Assembly: GCF_040227235.1 (NCBI RefSeq) | Contig: NZ_JBELNZ010000003.1 | Location: 1-64,000, forward strand | From: Parafrigoribacterium_A soli | GTDB taxonomy: Bacteria > Actinomycetota > Actinomycetes > Actinomycetales > Microbacteriaceae | DNA: 64,000 nucleotides | Reading direction: 5' to 3' | Shown here: in pieces, positions 51,297 to 60,495 of the stretch | Layout of the letters: each line of letters starts with the position of its first letter | Numbering within the stretch: position 1 is the first letter of the stretch | Notes under the pieces: model-generated | Databases searched by the model: none | What the model was told of the DNA's origin: nothing | What the model saw: only the letters and a program-made list of their open reading frames with translations | Translations under genes and position numbers: made by a program

Positions 51297-52766
51297 TCAG
51301 TACTCCGGGTCTCTCTGGCGTTCGCGCGGGGGCTCGGTGATGCCGGATGCGGGCTGCGCATCCTCGACCGACTCCCCCGATTCTCGCATGGCATCCTCGA
51401 TGAGTCTCTCAGACTCCGCGCGCTCGATCTCGTCGTCGATCTCGTCGCGCTCGCGCGGCGGCTCGGCCTCCGGAAATGCCTCGCTATCGTTCGCCTTCTC
51501 GGCCAGCCTGCCGTCGCTCTCGCCCGCGAACGCCGCCTCGACGAGCGCGATGTTCTCGTCCCGTTCGAGACGTGAGGGCGTAGCGCCGGCACTTTTCTTC
51601 TTGCTCCTGCGGAAGATGGCGGCTCCCCAGCGCTCGGAGTTGACCGCCAGGACGGGACCGATGATGGCCATGCTGAGCACGTAGAGACCGGCGAACGGCG
51701 TGAGTCGCTCATCCAGCCCCGCCGCGGTGGCGAGGGTCGCGAGGATGAGCGCGAACTCGCCGCGGTTCTGCAGCATCGCGGAGGCGTTGAAGCCCTCGGC
51801 CGCCGTCAACTTGTTGAGCCACGCGATGAGCTGCCCGCCGAGGGTGTTGATGACGAGCGTCATCACGACCGCGACGGTGACCGGCCAGAGCACGCTGCCA
51901 AAGGTCGAGGGGTTCAGGGTCAGGCCGAAGTTCAGGAAGAAGAAGGCGCCAAACACATCCCGCATCGGCAGCGCGAGCTGCTCGATGCGACCGCGGAACC
52001 TGGTGGCACCCAGCACGAGGCCGATCAGGAACGCGCCGATCGCATCCGAGACGCCGAGAAGTTCACCGATGCCGCCGAACGCCACGGCGAGCCCGAAGAA
52101 CAGGATGGTGAACAGCTCGTCATCCTTGGTCTGGATGAGCCGCGAGACGACCCTGCCGCCCCAGCGAGCGAGCGCGAACATGCCGACCAGGAACGTGAAC
52201 GAGATCGCGAGCTCAAGCACGATCGCCCAGACATCCGTCTTACCGCCGATGACGACCGCGACGATCGCAAGGTAGATCGCGATGAAGACGTCTTCGACCA
52301 CGGTGATGCCCAGGATGACCGGGGTCTCGTGATTCGGCAGCCGCTTCAGTTCGATGAGGAGCTTGGTCACGATCGCGCTTGAGGATGTCGCGGTCATCCC
52401 GGCGATGATGAGCGCCTCCCTGGTGCCCCAGCCCACCCACAGGCCGAACACGAAGCCCACGCCCATGTTGATCGCGATGCGGGTGCCGCCCGAGAGCAGT
52501 AGTGACCCCGCATTGCCGAAGAACTCGTCCTGATCGAACTCGAGACCGAGGTTGAACAGCAGCAGGATCAGCCCGAACACCGCGATGAGCTCGATGTGCG
52601 CCGTGCCGAGGTTCAACGGGAACCACCCGCTGTGCGGACTCGCCAGCAACCCCACCAGCATGTAGATGGGAATGGCCGGCAGACCGATCAGCTTGCCGAG
52701 ACGCCCGAACACATACGCGATGAGGAGGAGCGCGCCCAGGATCGCAAGCTCTTCACCCACCCCCAC
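51297..52766 (-). CDS. K+(Na+)/H+ antiporter of the CPA2/KefB class
   Basis: The 489-residue protein has about twelve to thirteen membrane segments of the Na+/H+ exchanger fold and a charged C-terminal tail of about 110 residues. GMTATSSSAIVTKLLIELKR and SDAIGAFLIGLVLGATRF are typical of CPA2 antiporters. The start is GTG with GGAGG six bases upstream. The next gene upstream is its regulatory subunit, so the pair resembles the KhtTU potassium/proton antiporter. Confidence 0.9.
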   Translation of the reverse strand: MGVGEELAILGALLLIAYVFGRLGKLIGLPAIPIYMLVGLLASPHSGWFPLNLGTAHIELIAVFGLILLLFNLGLEFDQDEFFGNAGSLLLSGGTRIAINMGVGFVFGLWVGWGTREALIIAGMTATSSSAIVTKLLIELKRLPNHETPVILGITVVEDVFIAIYLAIVAVVIGGKTDVWAIVLELAISFTFLVGMFALARWGGRVVSRLIQTKDDELFTILFFGLAVAFGGIGELLGVSDAIGAFLIGLVLGATRFRGRIEQLALPMRDVFGAFFFLNFGLTLNPSTFGSVLWPVTVAVVMTLVINTLGGQLIAWLNKLTAAEGFNASAMLQNRGEFALILATLATAAGLDERLTPFAGLYVLSMAIIGPVLAVNSERWGAAIFRRSKKKSAGATPSRLERDENIALVEAAFAGESDGRLAEKANDSEAFPEAEPPRERDEIDDEIERAESERLIEDAMRESGESVEDAQPASGITEPPRERQRDPEY

Positions 52767-52768
52767 GG

Positions 52769-53344
52769 TCAGCCTCCCGGCGGAGTGTTGCGTGCGGGCG
52801 TCGCCTGCGAGGTTCCGGATTCCGCGGCCGCCCCGGGCTTCGACGCGAGCATCATGTCGCCCGTGCGGTAGAAGTTGAAGGCCTTCGTCACCTTCTCCGG
52901 CGAGCCTGCGACGACGAGCGTGTCGCCGGGAAAGACGGTGAAGTCATCGGATGGCGCCGGGTTCGCCGACTCGCCGCGCACGACCGCGACCACGGTGAGG
53001 CCCACCACTCCGCGAGAGGCGAGGTCGCCGAGCTTCTGCCCAGCGATGTGGTCGTCGTAGTCCACGGTGAACCAGTCGATGCTCAGCCCCGGCAGCTGTT
53101 CGAGCCGGTCGAGCGACTCGGTGATGCGCGTGCCGCCGAGCAGTTCGGCGAGCGTGTGCGCCTCGTCTTCGGTGAGCCGCAGCGAGACCTTGCTCGAATC
53201 CGCGCCGTCGCCCTCATCCGCGAAGGTGATGAGGTCGCTGTGGCCCGAGCGGTGCGTGATCACGCCCGCCTTGCCGCCGTCCGCGGTGACGAAGGTGTGC
53301 AGCACACCGACGCCGGGTAGTTTGACCCGTCTCACATCGACCAT
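52769..53344 (-). CDS. Antiporter regulatory subunit with TrkA-C domain (KhtT-like)
   Basis: The 191-residue cytoplasmic protein has an N-terminal domain (MVDVRRVKLPGVGVLHTFVT) and a C-terminal TrkA-C (RCK-C) ligand-binding domain with FPGDTLVVAGSPEKV. KhtT proteins gate the paired antiporter in response to nucleotide or cation. GGAG lies six bases before the start, and its stop is two bases from the antiporter start, so the two are coupled. Confidence 0.87.
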   Translation of the reverse strand: MVDVRRVKLPGVGVLHTFVTADGGKAGVITHRSGHSDLITFADEGDGADSSKVSLRLTEDEAHTLAELLGGTRITESLDRLEQLPGLSIDWFTVDYDDHIAGQKLGDLASRGVVGLTVVAVVRGESANPAPSDDFTVFPGDTLVVAGSPEKVTKAFNFYRTGDMMLASKPGAAAESGTSQATPARNTPPGG

Positions 53345-53355
53345 GGGAGGCTCCT

Positions 53356-55086
53356 TTACCTGCTGGCGACAATATCGGGCGCTTCGAGGCGCACACGATC
53401 CGCGGATGCGTCATCCGGCTGATTCTGGCTGGCGCGTTCCGCCGCCACCCGCTTGAGGTAGTTGCCCACCTCGTTCGCCTCCTGCTCGCTGCTCCAGCCG
53501 AGAGCCGCGGCCATGAGCCTCGCGGCCACGGGAGCGGCGGAGACACCACGATCCCAGGCCTCGATGGAGATGCGGGTGCGGCGCGCGAGCACGTCTTCAA
53601 GGTGCAGCGCTCCCTCGTGGGTCGCCGCGTAGACGACCTCGGCCTCGAGGTAGTCGTCGGCACCGGGAAGGGGATTGCCGAGCTCCGGACGTTCCCGGAT
53701 GAGGTCGAGCAGTTCATCCGTCAGCACGCCATAGCGGTTCAGCAGGTGTTCGATGCGCACCTTGTGCACGCCGAACGCCCTCGCGATTTTCGCCCGCTTG
53801 TTCCATGCCGCCTGGTAGCCCTCGGCGCCGAGCAGCCCGATATCTTGCGTGACGCTCTCCGGAACCTTGCCGTCGAGGGACGACACGGCCGCGTCGATCG
53901 CATCCTTCGCCATGATGCGGTAGGTGGTCCACTTGCCGCCGGCGATGACGACGAGCCCTGGCACGGAATGGCCGACGAGGTGCTCGCGGGACAGCTTCGA
54001 AGTCTCCTCAGACTCACCGGCGAGCAGCGGGCGGAGGCCCGCGTAGACACCCTCGACATCGTCCCGAGTGAGCTTCACCGACAGCACCTTATTGACGTGT
54101 TCGAGCAGGTAATCGATGTCGGCCGCCGTCGCAGCGGGATGCGCCTTGTCGAGATCCCAGTCGGTGTCGGTCGTGCCGATGAGCCAGTGTCTGCCCCACG
54201 GAATGACGAACAGCACGCTCTTCTCGGTGCGCAGCAGGAGGCCCATGGTGGACTGGAATCGATCCCGAGGGACAACCAGGTGCACGCCCTTGGAGGCCCG
54301 CACCTTGAACTGGCCGCGCTCGCCCACCATGGCCTGGGTGTCATCCGTCCACACCCCGGTCGCGTTGACGACCTGCTTCGCGTGGATCTCGAAGCGCTCA
54401 TCCGTCTCGAGGTCGTGCGCCCGCACGCCGACGACGCGTTCGCCGACCTTGATGAAGCCCTCCACCCGCACCCGGCTGGCGACGTGAGCGCCGTAGAAGG
54501 ATGCGGTGCGCGCGAGGCTCGCGACGTAGCGAGCGTCGTCGACCTGAGCGTCGTAATAGGTGATGCCACCGATAAGAGCGTCGCTCGAGAGCCCGGGAAT
54601 GGCGCGGCGCACCTGCGCCTTGCTGAGGTGGCGGTGGTGGGGAACGCCAGGCGGACGCCCGCCCGTGTAGCTGAAGACGTCGTAGAGCAGCATCCCAGCG
54701 CCGACGTAGGCGCGTTCGACGAGAGGCGTGTTCAACGGGTAGAGGAAGCGCACTGGCTTGACCAGGTGCGGCGCGATGCGCTGCAGCAGCAGCCCGCGCT
54801 CGGTGAGTGCCTCGCGCACGAGACGGAAATCAAGCTGCTCCAGATAGCGGATGCCGCCGTGGACGAGCTTGGACGACCGGCTCGAGGTTCCGCTGGCCCA
54901 GTCTCGGGCCTCAACCATGCCGACCCGCAGGCCGCGCGTCACTGCGTCGAGTGCGCTTCCCGTGCCAACGATGCCGCCGCCGATCACGAGGATGTCGAGT
55001 TCCTTGACCTTGAGCGCCTCAATGGCCGAGCGACGTTCATCCGGCCCGAGCTTCGCCGAGCGGGTCACCGTCTTGAGTTTCGCCAT
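53356..55086 (-). CDS. glpD: Glycerol-3-phosphate dehydrogenase (FAD)
   Basis: GlpD oxidises glycerol-3-phosphate to DHAP and passes electrons to the quinone pool at the membrane. The FAD loop VIGGGIVGTGSALDA lies near residue 35, and GLRVGMVEARDWASGTSSRSS and HGGIRYLEQ are family motifs. The C-terminal GlpD domain is complete. The start at 55086 is preferred, since AAGGGG lies six bases upstream of it and touches the earlier ATG at 55092. The protein is about 576 residues. Confidence 0.95.
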   Translation of the reverse strand: MAKLKTVTRSAKLGPDERRSAIEALKVKELDILVIGGGIVGTGSALDAVTRGLRVGMVEARDWASGTSSRSSKLVHGGIRYLEQLDFRLVREALTERGLLLQRIAPHLVKPVRFLYPLNTPLVERAYVGAGMLLYDVFSYTGGRPPGVPHHRHLSKAQVRRAIPGLSSDALIGGITYYDAQVDDARYVASLARTASFYGAHVASRVRVEGFIKVGERVVGVRAHDLETDERFEIHAKQVVNATGVWTDDTQAMVGERGQFKVRASKGVHLVVPRDRFQSTMGLLLRTEKSVLFVIPWGRHWLIGTTDTDWDLDKAHPAATAADIDYLLEHVNKVLSVKLTRDDVEGVYAGLRPLLAGESEETSKLSREHLVGHSVPGLVVIAGGKWTTYRIMAKDAIDAAVSSLDGKVPESVTQDIGLLGAEGYQAAWNKRAKIARAFGVHKVRIEHLLNRYGVLTDELLDLIRERPELGNPLPGADDYLEAEVVYAATHEGALHLEDVLARRTRISIEAWDRGVSAAPVAARLMAAALGWSSEQEANEVGNYLKRVAAERASQNQPDDASADRVRLEAPDIVASR

Positions 55087-55120
55087 CGTCATCCCCTTGT
55101 CACTGCTGCTGTCGCGCCTG

Positions 55121-56239
55121 TCACTGGTGATACGGAGCTACAACCACTTCCACGCGCTGGAATTCCTTGAGGTCGGAGTAGCCGGTCGTCGCCATCGCGC
55201 GACGCAGGGCGCCGACGAGATTGACGCTACCGTTGGCGACCGTAGACGGGCCGTACAGGATCTGTTCGAGCGGAGCGACCGAGCCGACCTCGACGCGGTG
55301 GCCGCGCGGCAGTTCGGAGTGGTGCGCCTCGCCACCCCAGTGCCAGCCGCGGCCGGGCGCATCCGTCGCCTTTGCCAGGGTGCTGCCGAGCATGACGGCG
55401 TCGGCGCCCACGGAGAAGGCCTTGGCGATGTCACCGCTCGTTCCGAGACCGCCGTCGGCGATGACGTGCACGTAGCGGCCGCCGGACTCGTCCATGTAGT
55501 CGCGTCGTGCGCCAGCGACATCCGCAACGGCCGTGGCCATGGGGGCGTGGATGCCGAGGCTGGCCCGCGTGGTCGAGGCCGCACCGCCGCCGAAGCCGAC
55601 GAGCACGCCCGCGGCTCCCGTGCGCATGAGGTGCAGCGCCGGCGTGTAGCCAGCGGCGCCGCCCACGATGACGGGAACGTCGAGCTCGTAGATGAATTCC
55701 TTGAGGTTGAGCGGCTCCTGCGTCTTGGACACGTGCTCGGCGCTCACCGTGGTGCCCCGGATAACGAAGAGGTCGACGCCCGCTGCGACGACGGTCTTGT
55801 ACAGCTCCTGGGTGCGCTGGGGCGAGAGGGCCGCGGCGACGGTGACGCCGGCCTCGCGAATCTCCGCGAGGCGCGCACCGATGAGCTCGGGCTTGATCGG
55901 TTCGGCATAGATCGTCTGCATGCGGGCGGTGGCCTGGTCAGCCGGAAGGGAGGCGATCTCCTCGAGCAGCGGCTCCGGGTTCTCGTAGCGGGTCCAGATG
56001 CCCTCGAGGTTCAGCACGCCGAGGCCGCCGAGCTGTCCCATTCGGATGGCCATGGCCGGCGAGACCACGGAGTCCATGGGCGCGGCGAGGAAGGGGATCT
56101 CGAACTGGTAGGCGTCGATCGTCCAGCCGACCGACACATCCTGCGGGTCTCGCGTGCGACGGCTCGGCACAATCGCGATGTCGTCGAACGAGTACACGCG
56201 GCGGGCGCGCTTGGCGCGGCCGATCTCTACCTCAGTCAC
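55121..56239 (-). CDS. guaB3: GuaB3 family IMP dehydrogenase-like protein
   Basis: The 372-residue GuaB3 protein is an actinobacterial paralogue of IMP dehydrogenase without CBS domains. It has the TIM-barrel and nucleotide-site sequences PMDSVVSPAM and VGFGGGAASTTRASLGI; the catalytic loop has no obvious active cysteine, where GuaB has CTTR, so IMP oxidation is doubtful. Recent work on relatives supports GMP-reductase-like activity; that is not shown here. The start is a GTG. A TAGGCT box exactly six bases upstream (56246-56251) predicts a leaderless mRNA. Confidence 0.9.
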   Translation of the reverse strand: MTEVEIGRAKRARRVYSFDDIAIVPSRRTRDPQDVSVGWTIDAYQFEIPFLAAPMDSVVSPAMAIRMGQLGGLGVLNLEGIWTRYENPEPLLEEIASLPADQATARMQTIYAEPIKPELIGARLAEIREAGVTVAAALSPQRTQELYKTVVAAGVDLFVIRGTTVSAEHVSKTQEPLNLKEFIYELDVPVIVGGAAGYTPALHLMRTGAAGVLVGFGGGAASTTRASLGIHAPMATAVADVAGARRDYMDESGGRYVHVIADGGLGTSGDIAKAFSVGADAVMLGSTLAKATDAPGRGWHWGGEAHHSELPRGHRVEVGSVAPLEQILYGPSTVANGSVNLVGALRRAMATTGYSDLKEFQRVEVVVAPYHQ

Positions 56240-56245
56240 CTCCCC

Positions 56246-56251
56246 AGCCTA
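56246..56251 (-). promoter_or_regulatory. Leaderless -10 box of guaB3
   Basis: TAGGCT, six bases, then GTG: the same arrangement as before purN. Confidence 0.45.
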
Positions 56252-56345
56252 CCGTCGGGTCGCCGCGCGCGCCTCGGGCCTGCGCGCCCCGGGCCTGCAG
56301 CCTGCGCGTCCGGCCCGGCCGCGTCCACCGCCGCCGAAATCCCGG

Positions 56346-56408
56346 AATGGGCCAATTCGTCCCCCATGGGCCGACGCGTTGGCCCCATCCGGACGCTTTG
56401 GCCCATTT
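56346..56408. repeat. Left palindromic direct repeat of the AbiEi/DUF559 island
   Basis: A 63-bp unit begins AATGGGCCA and ends TGGCCCATT(T), so its ends are inverted, and its centre (ATGGGCCGACGCGTTGGCCC) is also palindromic. It matches the unit at 57480-57542 in the same orientation at 57 of 63 positions. It lies 11 bases after the stop of the gene at 56420. Confidence 0.85.
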
Positions 56409-56419
56409 CGCGCCGCATC

Positions 56420-57463
56420 TCAGAAGTGCGAGGAGGTCCGCACCGGGCGCAGGCCAGCGCTGCTGAGGTGCGCGTACAACTCTCTCGGGCGCAGAGCAAC
56501 TCCCCACAGCCAGCGCGACACGTTTGGGCCGAGCGCGCGCAGCCTGTCTTCTCGAATCTTCTCGGCGATGACGACGTCCTCGATCGAACGGCCCTGCAGG
56601 TATTCGGCGCGAGTGTACTTAACCAGGCCGTCGAACTCCCCGATGAGGTTCGCTGACCGCCACCAGAAGTCGACATCGCCCACTCTCCCGGCCCGGTCGG
56701 TGAACACCACCTGCAGTTCCGGAGCGGGGAATCCGAGTTCGTGAATGTTGACCCGGCTGAGTGATTCACCCGGGGAGCCTGCCAGCGGGGTGGCGAAATC
56801 GAGCACACGAATGACTCGCTTCTGAAACCGGGCGTGCGGCACGGCCTCGAAGTATCGACGAAGGGCGGATGTCGTTGCGAGCTTGCGACGCAAGGCATGG
56901 TCGACCGTGGCCACGGCTGACGCGAACGTTGCCGCCGCCGCTACATCGATGAGGGTGCGCTCAATGCTCGTGACACGAATCCCATCCAGCTCAACGACGT
57001 CGACATCCTCACGATCAACCGCGTGGCGCCGAAAACCGTTCTCGGTGCGGGTTCCTGTGGAACGGGATGCAAGCACATGCACGAGCTCGGGCCACTGCCC
57101 GATGATCGGAAGTCGCCACAGAGCGGCAGCGGAAGCGTGGCTGGCGACGGGATTTCCGCGGCTCGCGAGCAGCGCGGCAATGACTCGCTGTCTGTAGCGT
57201 TCGTGCGCTTCGAGCTTCTTCCACTCGCCAGCATCCATGTATGCGCCGCGGTGGAGCCTCTCCACATCGCCGCGGGCAGCCGCTTTCCGGTACGCGGCGT
57301 CATCGACGCCGAGCCGCACCAGCTCTTTGGTGAGAACAATTCCATTGGCACTGGCGATAGGTTCCACGCACCCAGACTGGTCAGCGCTTGCTGAGCCCGC
57401 TCCGCCAACTGTGACTTCTGGGGAAAACCGGATCAGCGAGAGCGTGTGTAGGAGTAGCTGCAT
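56420..57463 (-). CDS. AbiEi-like antitoxin-domain protein with DUF559 (Vsr-like) nuclease domain
   Basis: The 347-residue protein has an N-terminal winged helix (ASANGIVLTKELVRLGVDDA, 38-57, then RLHRGAYM), the AbiEi motifs SHASAAALWRLP (108-119) and VTSIERTLIDVA (164-175), and a C-terminal DUF559/Vsr-like PD-(D/E)xK site: E233, D265 in VGDVDFWW, E276 in GEFDG and K282. No AbiEii toxin gene lies beside it, so it is not a complete type IV system. The ATG at 57463 lacks a Shine-Dalgarno; a GTG at 57369 is the alternative. It sits alone between guaB3 and guaB, closely bracketed by 63-bp palindromic direct repeats. Confidence 0.75.
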   Translation of the reverse strand: MQLLLHTLSLIRFSPEVTVGGAGSASADQSGCVEPIASANGIVLTKELVRLGVDDAAYRKAAARGDVERLHRGAYMDAGEWKKLEAHERYRQRVIAALLASRGNPVASHASAAALWRLPIIGQWPELVHVLASRSTGTRTENGFRRHAVDREDVDVVELDGIRVTSIERTLIDVAAAATFASAVATVDHALRRKLATTSALRRYFEAVPHARFQKRVIRVLDFATPLAGSPGESLSRVNIHELGFPAPELQVVFTDRAGRVGDVDFWWRSANLIGEFDGLVKYTRAEYLQGRSIEDVVIAEKIREDRLRALGPNVSRWLWGVALRPRELYAHLSSAGLRPVRTSSHF

Positions 57464-57479
57464 CGGCGTTGAATCGCGA

Positions 57480-57542
57480 AATGGGCCACTTCGTCCCTCA
57501 TGGGCCGACGCGTCGGCCCTATCCGCACGCTCTGGCCCATTT
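57480..57542. repeat. Right palindromic direct repeat of the AbiEi/DUF559 island
   Basis: The partner of the unit at 56346-56408, with 57 of 63 identical bases. It ends 16 bases before the predicted start of the AbiEi/DUF559 gene and lies 46 bases from the guaB stop. Its core GGGCCGACGCGTCGGCCC is a perfect 18-bp palindrome. Confidence 0.85.
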
Positions 57543-57588
57543 TGCGTGTGCACCCTCGCAGCGACGCCGCGCGGGCCGCAGTGCGCCG

Positions 57589-59091
57589 TCAGCGGTTGTA
57601 GTTCGGGGCCTCCATGACCATCTGGATGTCGTGGGGGTGCGATTCCTTCAGGCCGGCAGCCGTGATGCGCACGAACTTGCCCTTGTTGCGCAGCTCCTCG
57701 ATCGTGCGCGCGCCCACGTAGAACATCGACTGACGCAGCCCGCCGAGCAGCTGGTAGGTCACGGATCCCACGGGGCCACGGTAGGCGACCTTGCCTTCGA
57801 TGCCTTCCGCGATCAGTTGCTCGTCGCTCGGCACGTCGGCCTGGAAGTACCGGTCGCGAGAGTACGACGTCTTCTTGCCGCGGGACTGCATCGCCCCGAG
57901 CGAACCCATGCCGCGATACGACTTGAACTGCTTGCCGTTGACGAAGAGCATGTCGCCGGGGCTCTCGTCCGTTCCGGCGAGGAGGGATCCGAGCATGACC
58001 GTCTCGGCGCCAGCGACCAGCGCCTTCGCGATGTCTCCCGAGTACTGCAGGCCGCCATCCGCAATCACCGGGATGTTCGCCTCGCGAGCCGCGAGCGATG
58101 CCTCGTACACGGCGGTCACCTGCGGCACGCCCACGCCGGCCACGACGCGAGTGGTGCAGATGGACCCGGGACCGACACCGACCTTGATCGCGTCGGCACC
58201 GGCATCCACGAGCGCCTGGGCGCCGGAGCGGGTCGCGACGTTGCCGCCGATCACGTCGATGTTCTTGAACGCGGGGTCGGACTTGAGCCTGCGGATGACG
58301 TCGATCTCACCCTTCGAGTCGCCGTTGGCCGTGTCCACGACGATGACGTCGACTCCGGCGTCGGCGAGCGCGCCGGCGCGCTCCCAGGCGTCGCCGAAGA
58401 ATCCGATGGCGGCGCCAACACGGAGGCGGCCCTCGTCGTCCTTAGTCGCATAGGGGTACTGCTCGGTCTTGTCGAAGTCCTTAACCGTGATGAGGCCCGT
58501 GAGGCGCCCCGCCGCATCGACGAGCGGAAGCTTCTCGATCTTGTGCTGGGCGAAAATGGCGACCGCCCCATCCGGATCGATGCCGGTTGGCGCGGTGATG
58601 AGTGGCGTCTTCGTCATGACGTCACGCACGAGCGTGGTCTCTTTTTCGAACTGGGAGACGAAGCGCATGTCGCGGTTGGTGATGATGCCCACGAGCCTGC
58701 CGTCGCCCTCGACGACCGGGAGCCCGGAGATGCGGAACTGACCGCAGAGCTTGTCGACCTCGGCGACCGTCGCATCCGGCGTGGTGGTCACGGGGTTCGT
58801 GATCATGCCCGACTCCGAGCGCTTCACCTTGTCGACGTAGGTGGCCTGGTCTTCGACCGAGAGGTTGCGATGCAGGATGCCGAGCCCGCCGTGCCGCGCC
58901 ATCGCGATGGCCATGCGGGCCTCGGTCACGGTGTCCATGGCGGCCGACACGAGCGGCGTGTTCACCCGGATGCGCCTGGTCAGCCTCGACGACGTATCGA
59001 CCTCGCTGGGGATGACATCGGTATGCCCGGGCAGCAGCATGACGTCGTCGTAGGTGAGGCCGATAAAACCGAATGGATCTGGCTGGCTCAT
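57589..59091 (-). CDS. guaB: IMP dehydrogenase
   Basis: GuaB oxidises IMP to XMP, the first committed step to GMP, which guaA then finishes. The catalytic cysteine is C312 in GPGSICTTR. Two CBS domains occupy residues 95-215, and GLTYDDVMLLPG opens the barrel. At 500 residues it is complete. AAGGGAA lies five bases before the ATG. A TTAATATT stretch at 59154-59161 is a likely -10 region. Confidence 0.97.
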   Translation of the reverse strand: MSQPDPFGFIGLTYDDVMLLPGHTDVIPSEVDTSSRLTRRIRVNTPLVSAAMDTVTEARMAIAMARHGGLGILHRNLSVEDQATYVDKVKRSESGMITNPVTTTPDATVAEVDKLCGQFRISGLPVVEGDGRLVGIITNRDMRFVSQFEKETTLVRDVMTKTPLITAPTGIDPDGAVAIFAQHKIEKLPLVDAAGRLTGLITVKDFDKTEQYPYATKDDEGRLRVGAAIGFFGDAWERAGALADAGVDVIVVDTANGDSKGEIDVIRRLKSDPAFKNIDVIGGNVATRSGAQALVDAGADAIKVGVGPGSICTTRVVAGVGVPQVTAVYEASLAAREANIPVIADGGLQYSGDIAKALVAGAETVMLGSLLAGTDESPGDMLFVNGKQFKSYRGMGSLGAMQSRGKKTSYSRDRYFQADVPSDEQLIAEGIEGKVAYRGPVGSVTYQLLGGLRQSMFYVGARTIEELRNKGKFVRITAAGLKESHPHDIQMVMEAPNYNR

Positions 59092-59193
59092 TGAGTTCCC
59101 TTTATGCGCGTGTCAATAGGCCCGGATGCGACGCTGGATGCCGGTACCCAATATTAACGGTTAACGGGAGCTCGCGATTCCCACCCGCGATTT

Positions 59194-60447
59194 TCAGCCG
59201 ACGGCGGTGGAGCTGGAGAGCTGGAATCGGCTCTCGCCGTCGTACTTGTAGACGCCGAAGTGCGCGGTCTGCGGGTCGCCGTGCGCATCGAAGTTGATGA
59301 GGCCCGTCGCGCCGTCGTAGTCGATGTCACTCTGCGTTTTGAGCACCTCGCGGCACTCGCCGCAGCTGAGGCACTTGATGCCCTTTTCGGAGACGCCCCG
59401 CAGCGCCCCGGCGAGGGATGCACCGCTGTCGTCCTTCGCGGAGGAGGCGGCGAGCGCCGCGAGAATCGTCGCGTCGTAGGCCTCGGCGGCGAAGCGATAG
59501 TCGGTGACGTTGGGGTCGGCCGCCTTAACTCGCGCCTTGAACGCGTCAGTCGGGGCCACGCCCTCGAGGATGCCGTTCACGTTCGTGAGCGCACCGTTTG
59601 GCATCGCCTGCGAGTAGTCCGCCATCGCTCCGCCGGTGAGCCACAGCTTCGCGCCACCGAGTCCCGCGGCGTTCAGCCCGGTGATGATGGCCTTGTTCTG
59701 CTCGATCGCGGTGAACGGACTCGTCACGACCACGACATCCGGTTTCGTCTTGGTCACCGCGCCCAGGATGCTGGCGACGTCGCTCTTCGCGTCGAGCTTC
59801 TGCGCCGTGACGAGTGTGCCGCCCGTCTTTTTGAGCGCCTTCGCGAAGGTGCCGTGCACGCCATTGCCCTGGTCATCGTCGAAGTAGACGAGCGCCGCCT
59901 TCACACCCTTGGTCTTGCCGAGAAACTGGCCGAGTGCGGTGCCCTCGAGGGCGTCGGAGGGGATGGTGCGCGAAAGCAGGCCGGCATCCTGAGCGTCACT
60001 GAGCGCGGGCGCCGTCGCCGCCGTTGCGATCACGGCGACCTTGGCCTCGACGATCTTCGGCACGAGCCGGAGGGCCAGAACGGATGACGACGGTCCGATG
60101 ATCACGTCGGTCTTCTTCGCGACGAGGTCGGCGAACGACGTTTCGGCGGTAGTCGTGGATGCATCGCCCGAGTCGCGGTGGAGCACCTCGACGGGCTTGC
60201 CCAGCACGCCACCGGCCAGGTTGATCTCCTTGACCGCGACCTCGACGCCGGCCACCTGCGCCGGGCCGATGAAGGATGCCGTGCCCGTCGTGGGGAAGAG
60301 CGTTCCGATGCGAAGGATGCCGTCTCCGCTCGGCGCGGCGACCGTCGGTGGTGGGCTGGTCTTCACGGGCTTGGGCTCGGGCGCGCAGGCGGCTAGAGCC
60401 AGCGATAATGCGGCGACCGCGGCGACGGCAGCGGCGAGACGAGCCAT
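59194..60447 (-). CDS. Branched-chain amino-acid-type ABC substrate-binding lipoprotein
   Basis: The protein has a lipoprotein signal peptide with lipobox LAAC (about 18-21 from the ATG at 60447) and a type I periplasmic-binding fold of the leucine/isoleucine/valine receptor class, with IGTLFPTTGTASFIGPAQ and the central DVIIGPSSS. From 60447 it is 417 residues; AAGG lies about six bases upstream, while the GTG at 60474 touches its possible site. No permease or ATPase genes accompany it, so it is an orphan receptor or serves a transporter elsewhere. Confidence 0.85.
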   Translation of the reverse strand: MARLAAAVAAVAALSLALAACAPEPKPVKTSPPPTVAAPSGDGILRIGTLFPTTGTASFIGPAQVAGVEVAVKEINLAGGVLGKPVEVLHRDSGDASTTTAETSFADLVAKKTDVIIGPSSSVLALRLVPKIVEAKVAVIATAATAPALSDAQDAGLLSRTIPSDALEGTALGQFLGKTKGVKAALVYFDDDQGNGVHGTFAKALKKTGGTLVTAQKLDAKSDVASILGAVTKTKPDVVVVTSPFTAIEQNKAIITGLNAAGLGGAKLWLTGGAMADYSQAMPNGALTNVNGILEGVAPTDAFKARVKAADPNVTDYRFAAEAYDATILAALAASSAKDDSGASLAGALRGVSEKGIKCLSCGECREVLKTQSDIDYDGATGLINFDAHGDPQTAHFGVYKYDGESRFQLSSSTAVG

Positions 60448-60495
60448 GCCGAGCCTTCGGGTGCCGGAGTTCACCCTCGGAACACTACCGAAGCC

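Noticed and set aside
55121..56239. A second ordinary IMP dehydrogenase
   Set aside because: CBS domains are missing and no CTTR catalytic loop is seen; it fits GuaB3 better than GuaB.
56420..57463. Complete AbiE type IV toxin-antitoxin system
   Set aside because: There is no AbiEii nucleotidyltransferase gene on either side; the neighbours are guaB3 and guaB, and the protein itself ends in a nuclease-like domain.
56346..57542. Integron cassette with attC sites around the AbiEi/DUF559 gene
   Set aside because: The repeats are palindromic, but the R' and R'' core sites (RYYYAAC and GTTRRRY in the required places) are absent and no integrase is nearby.
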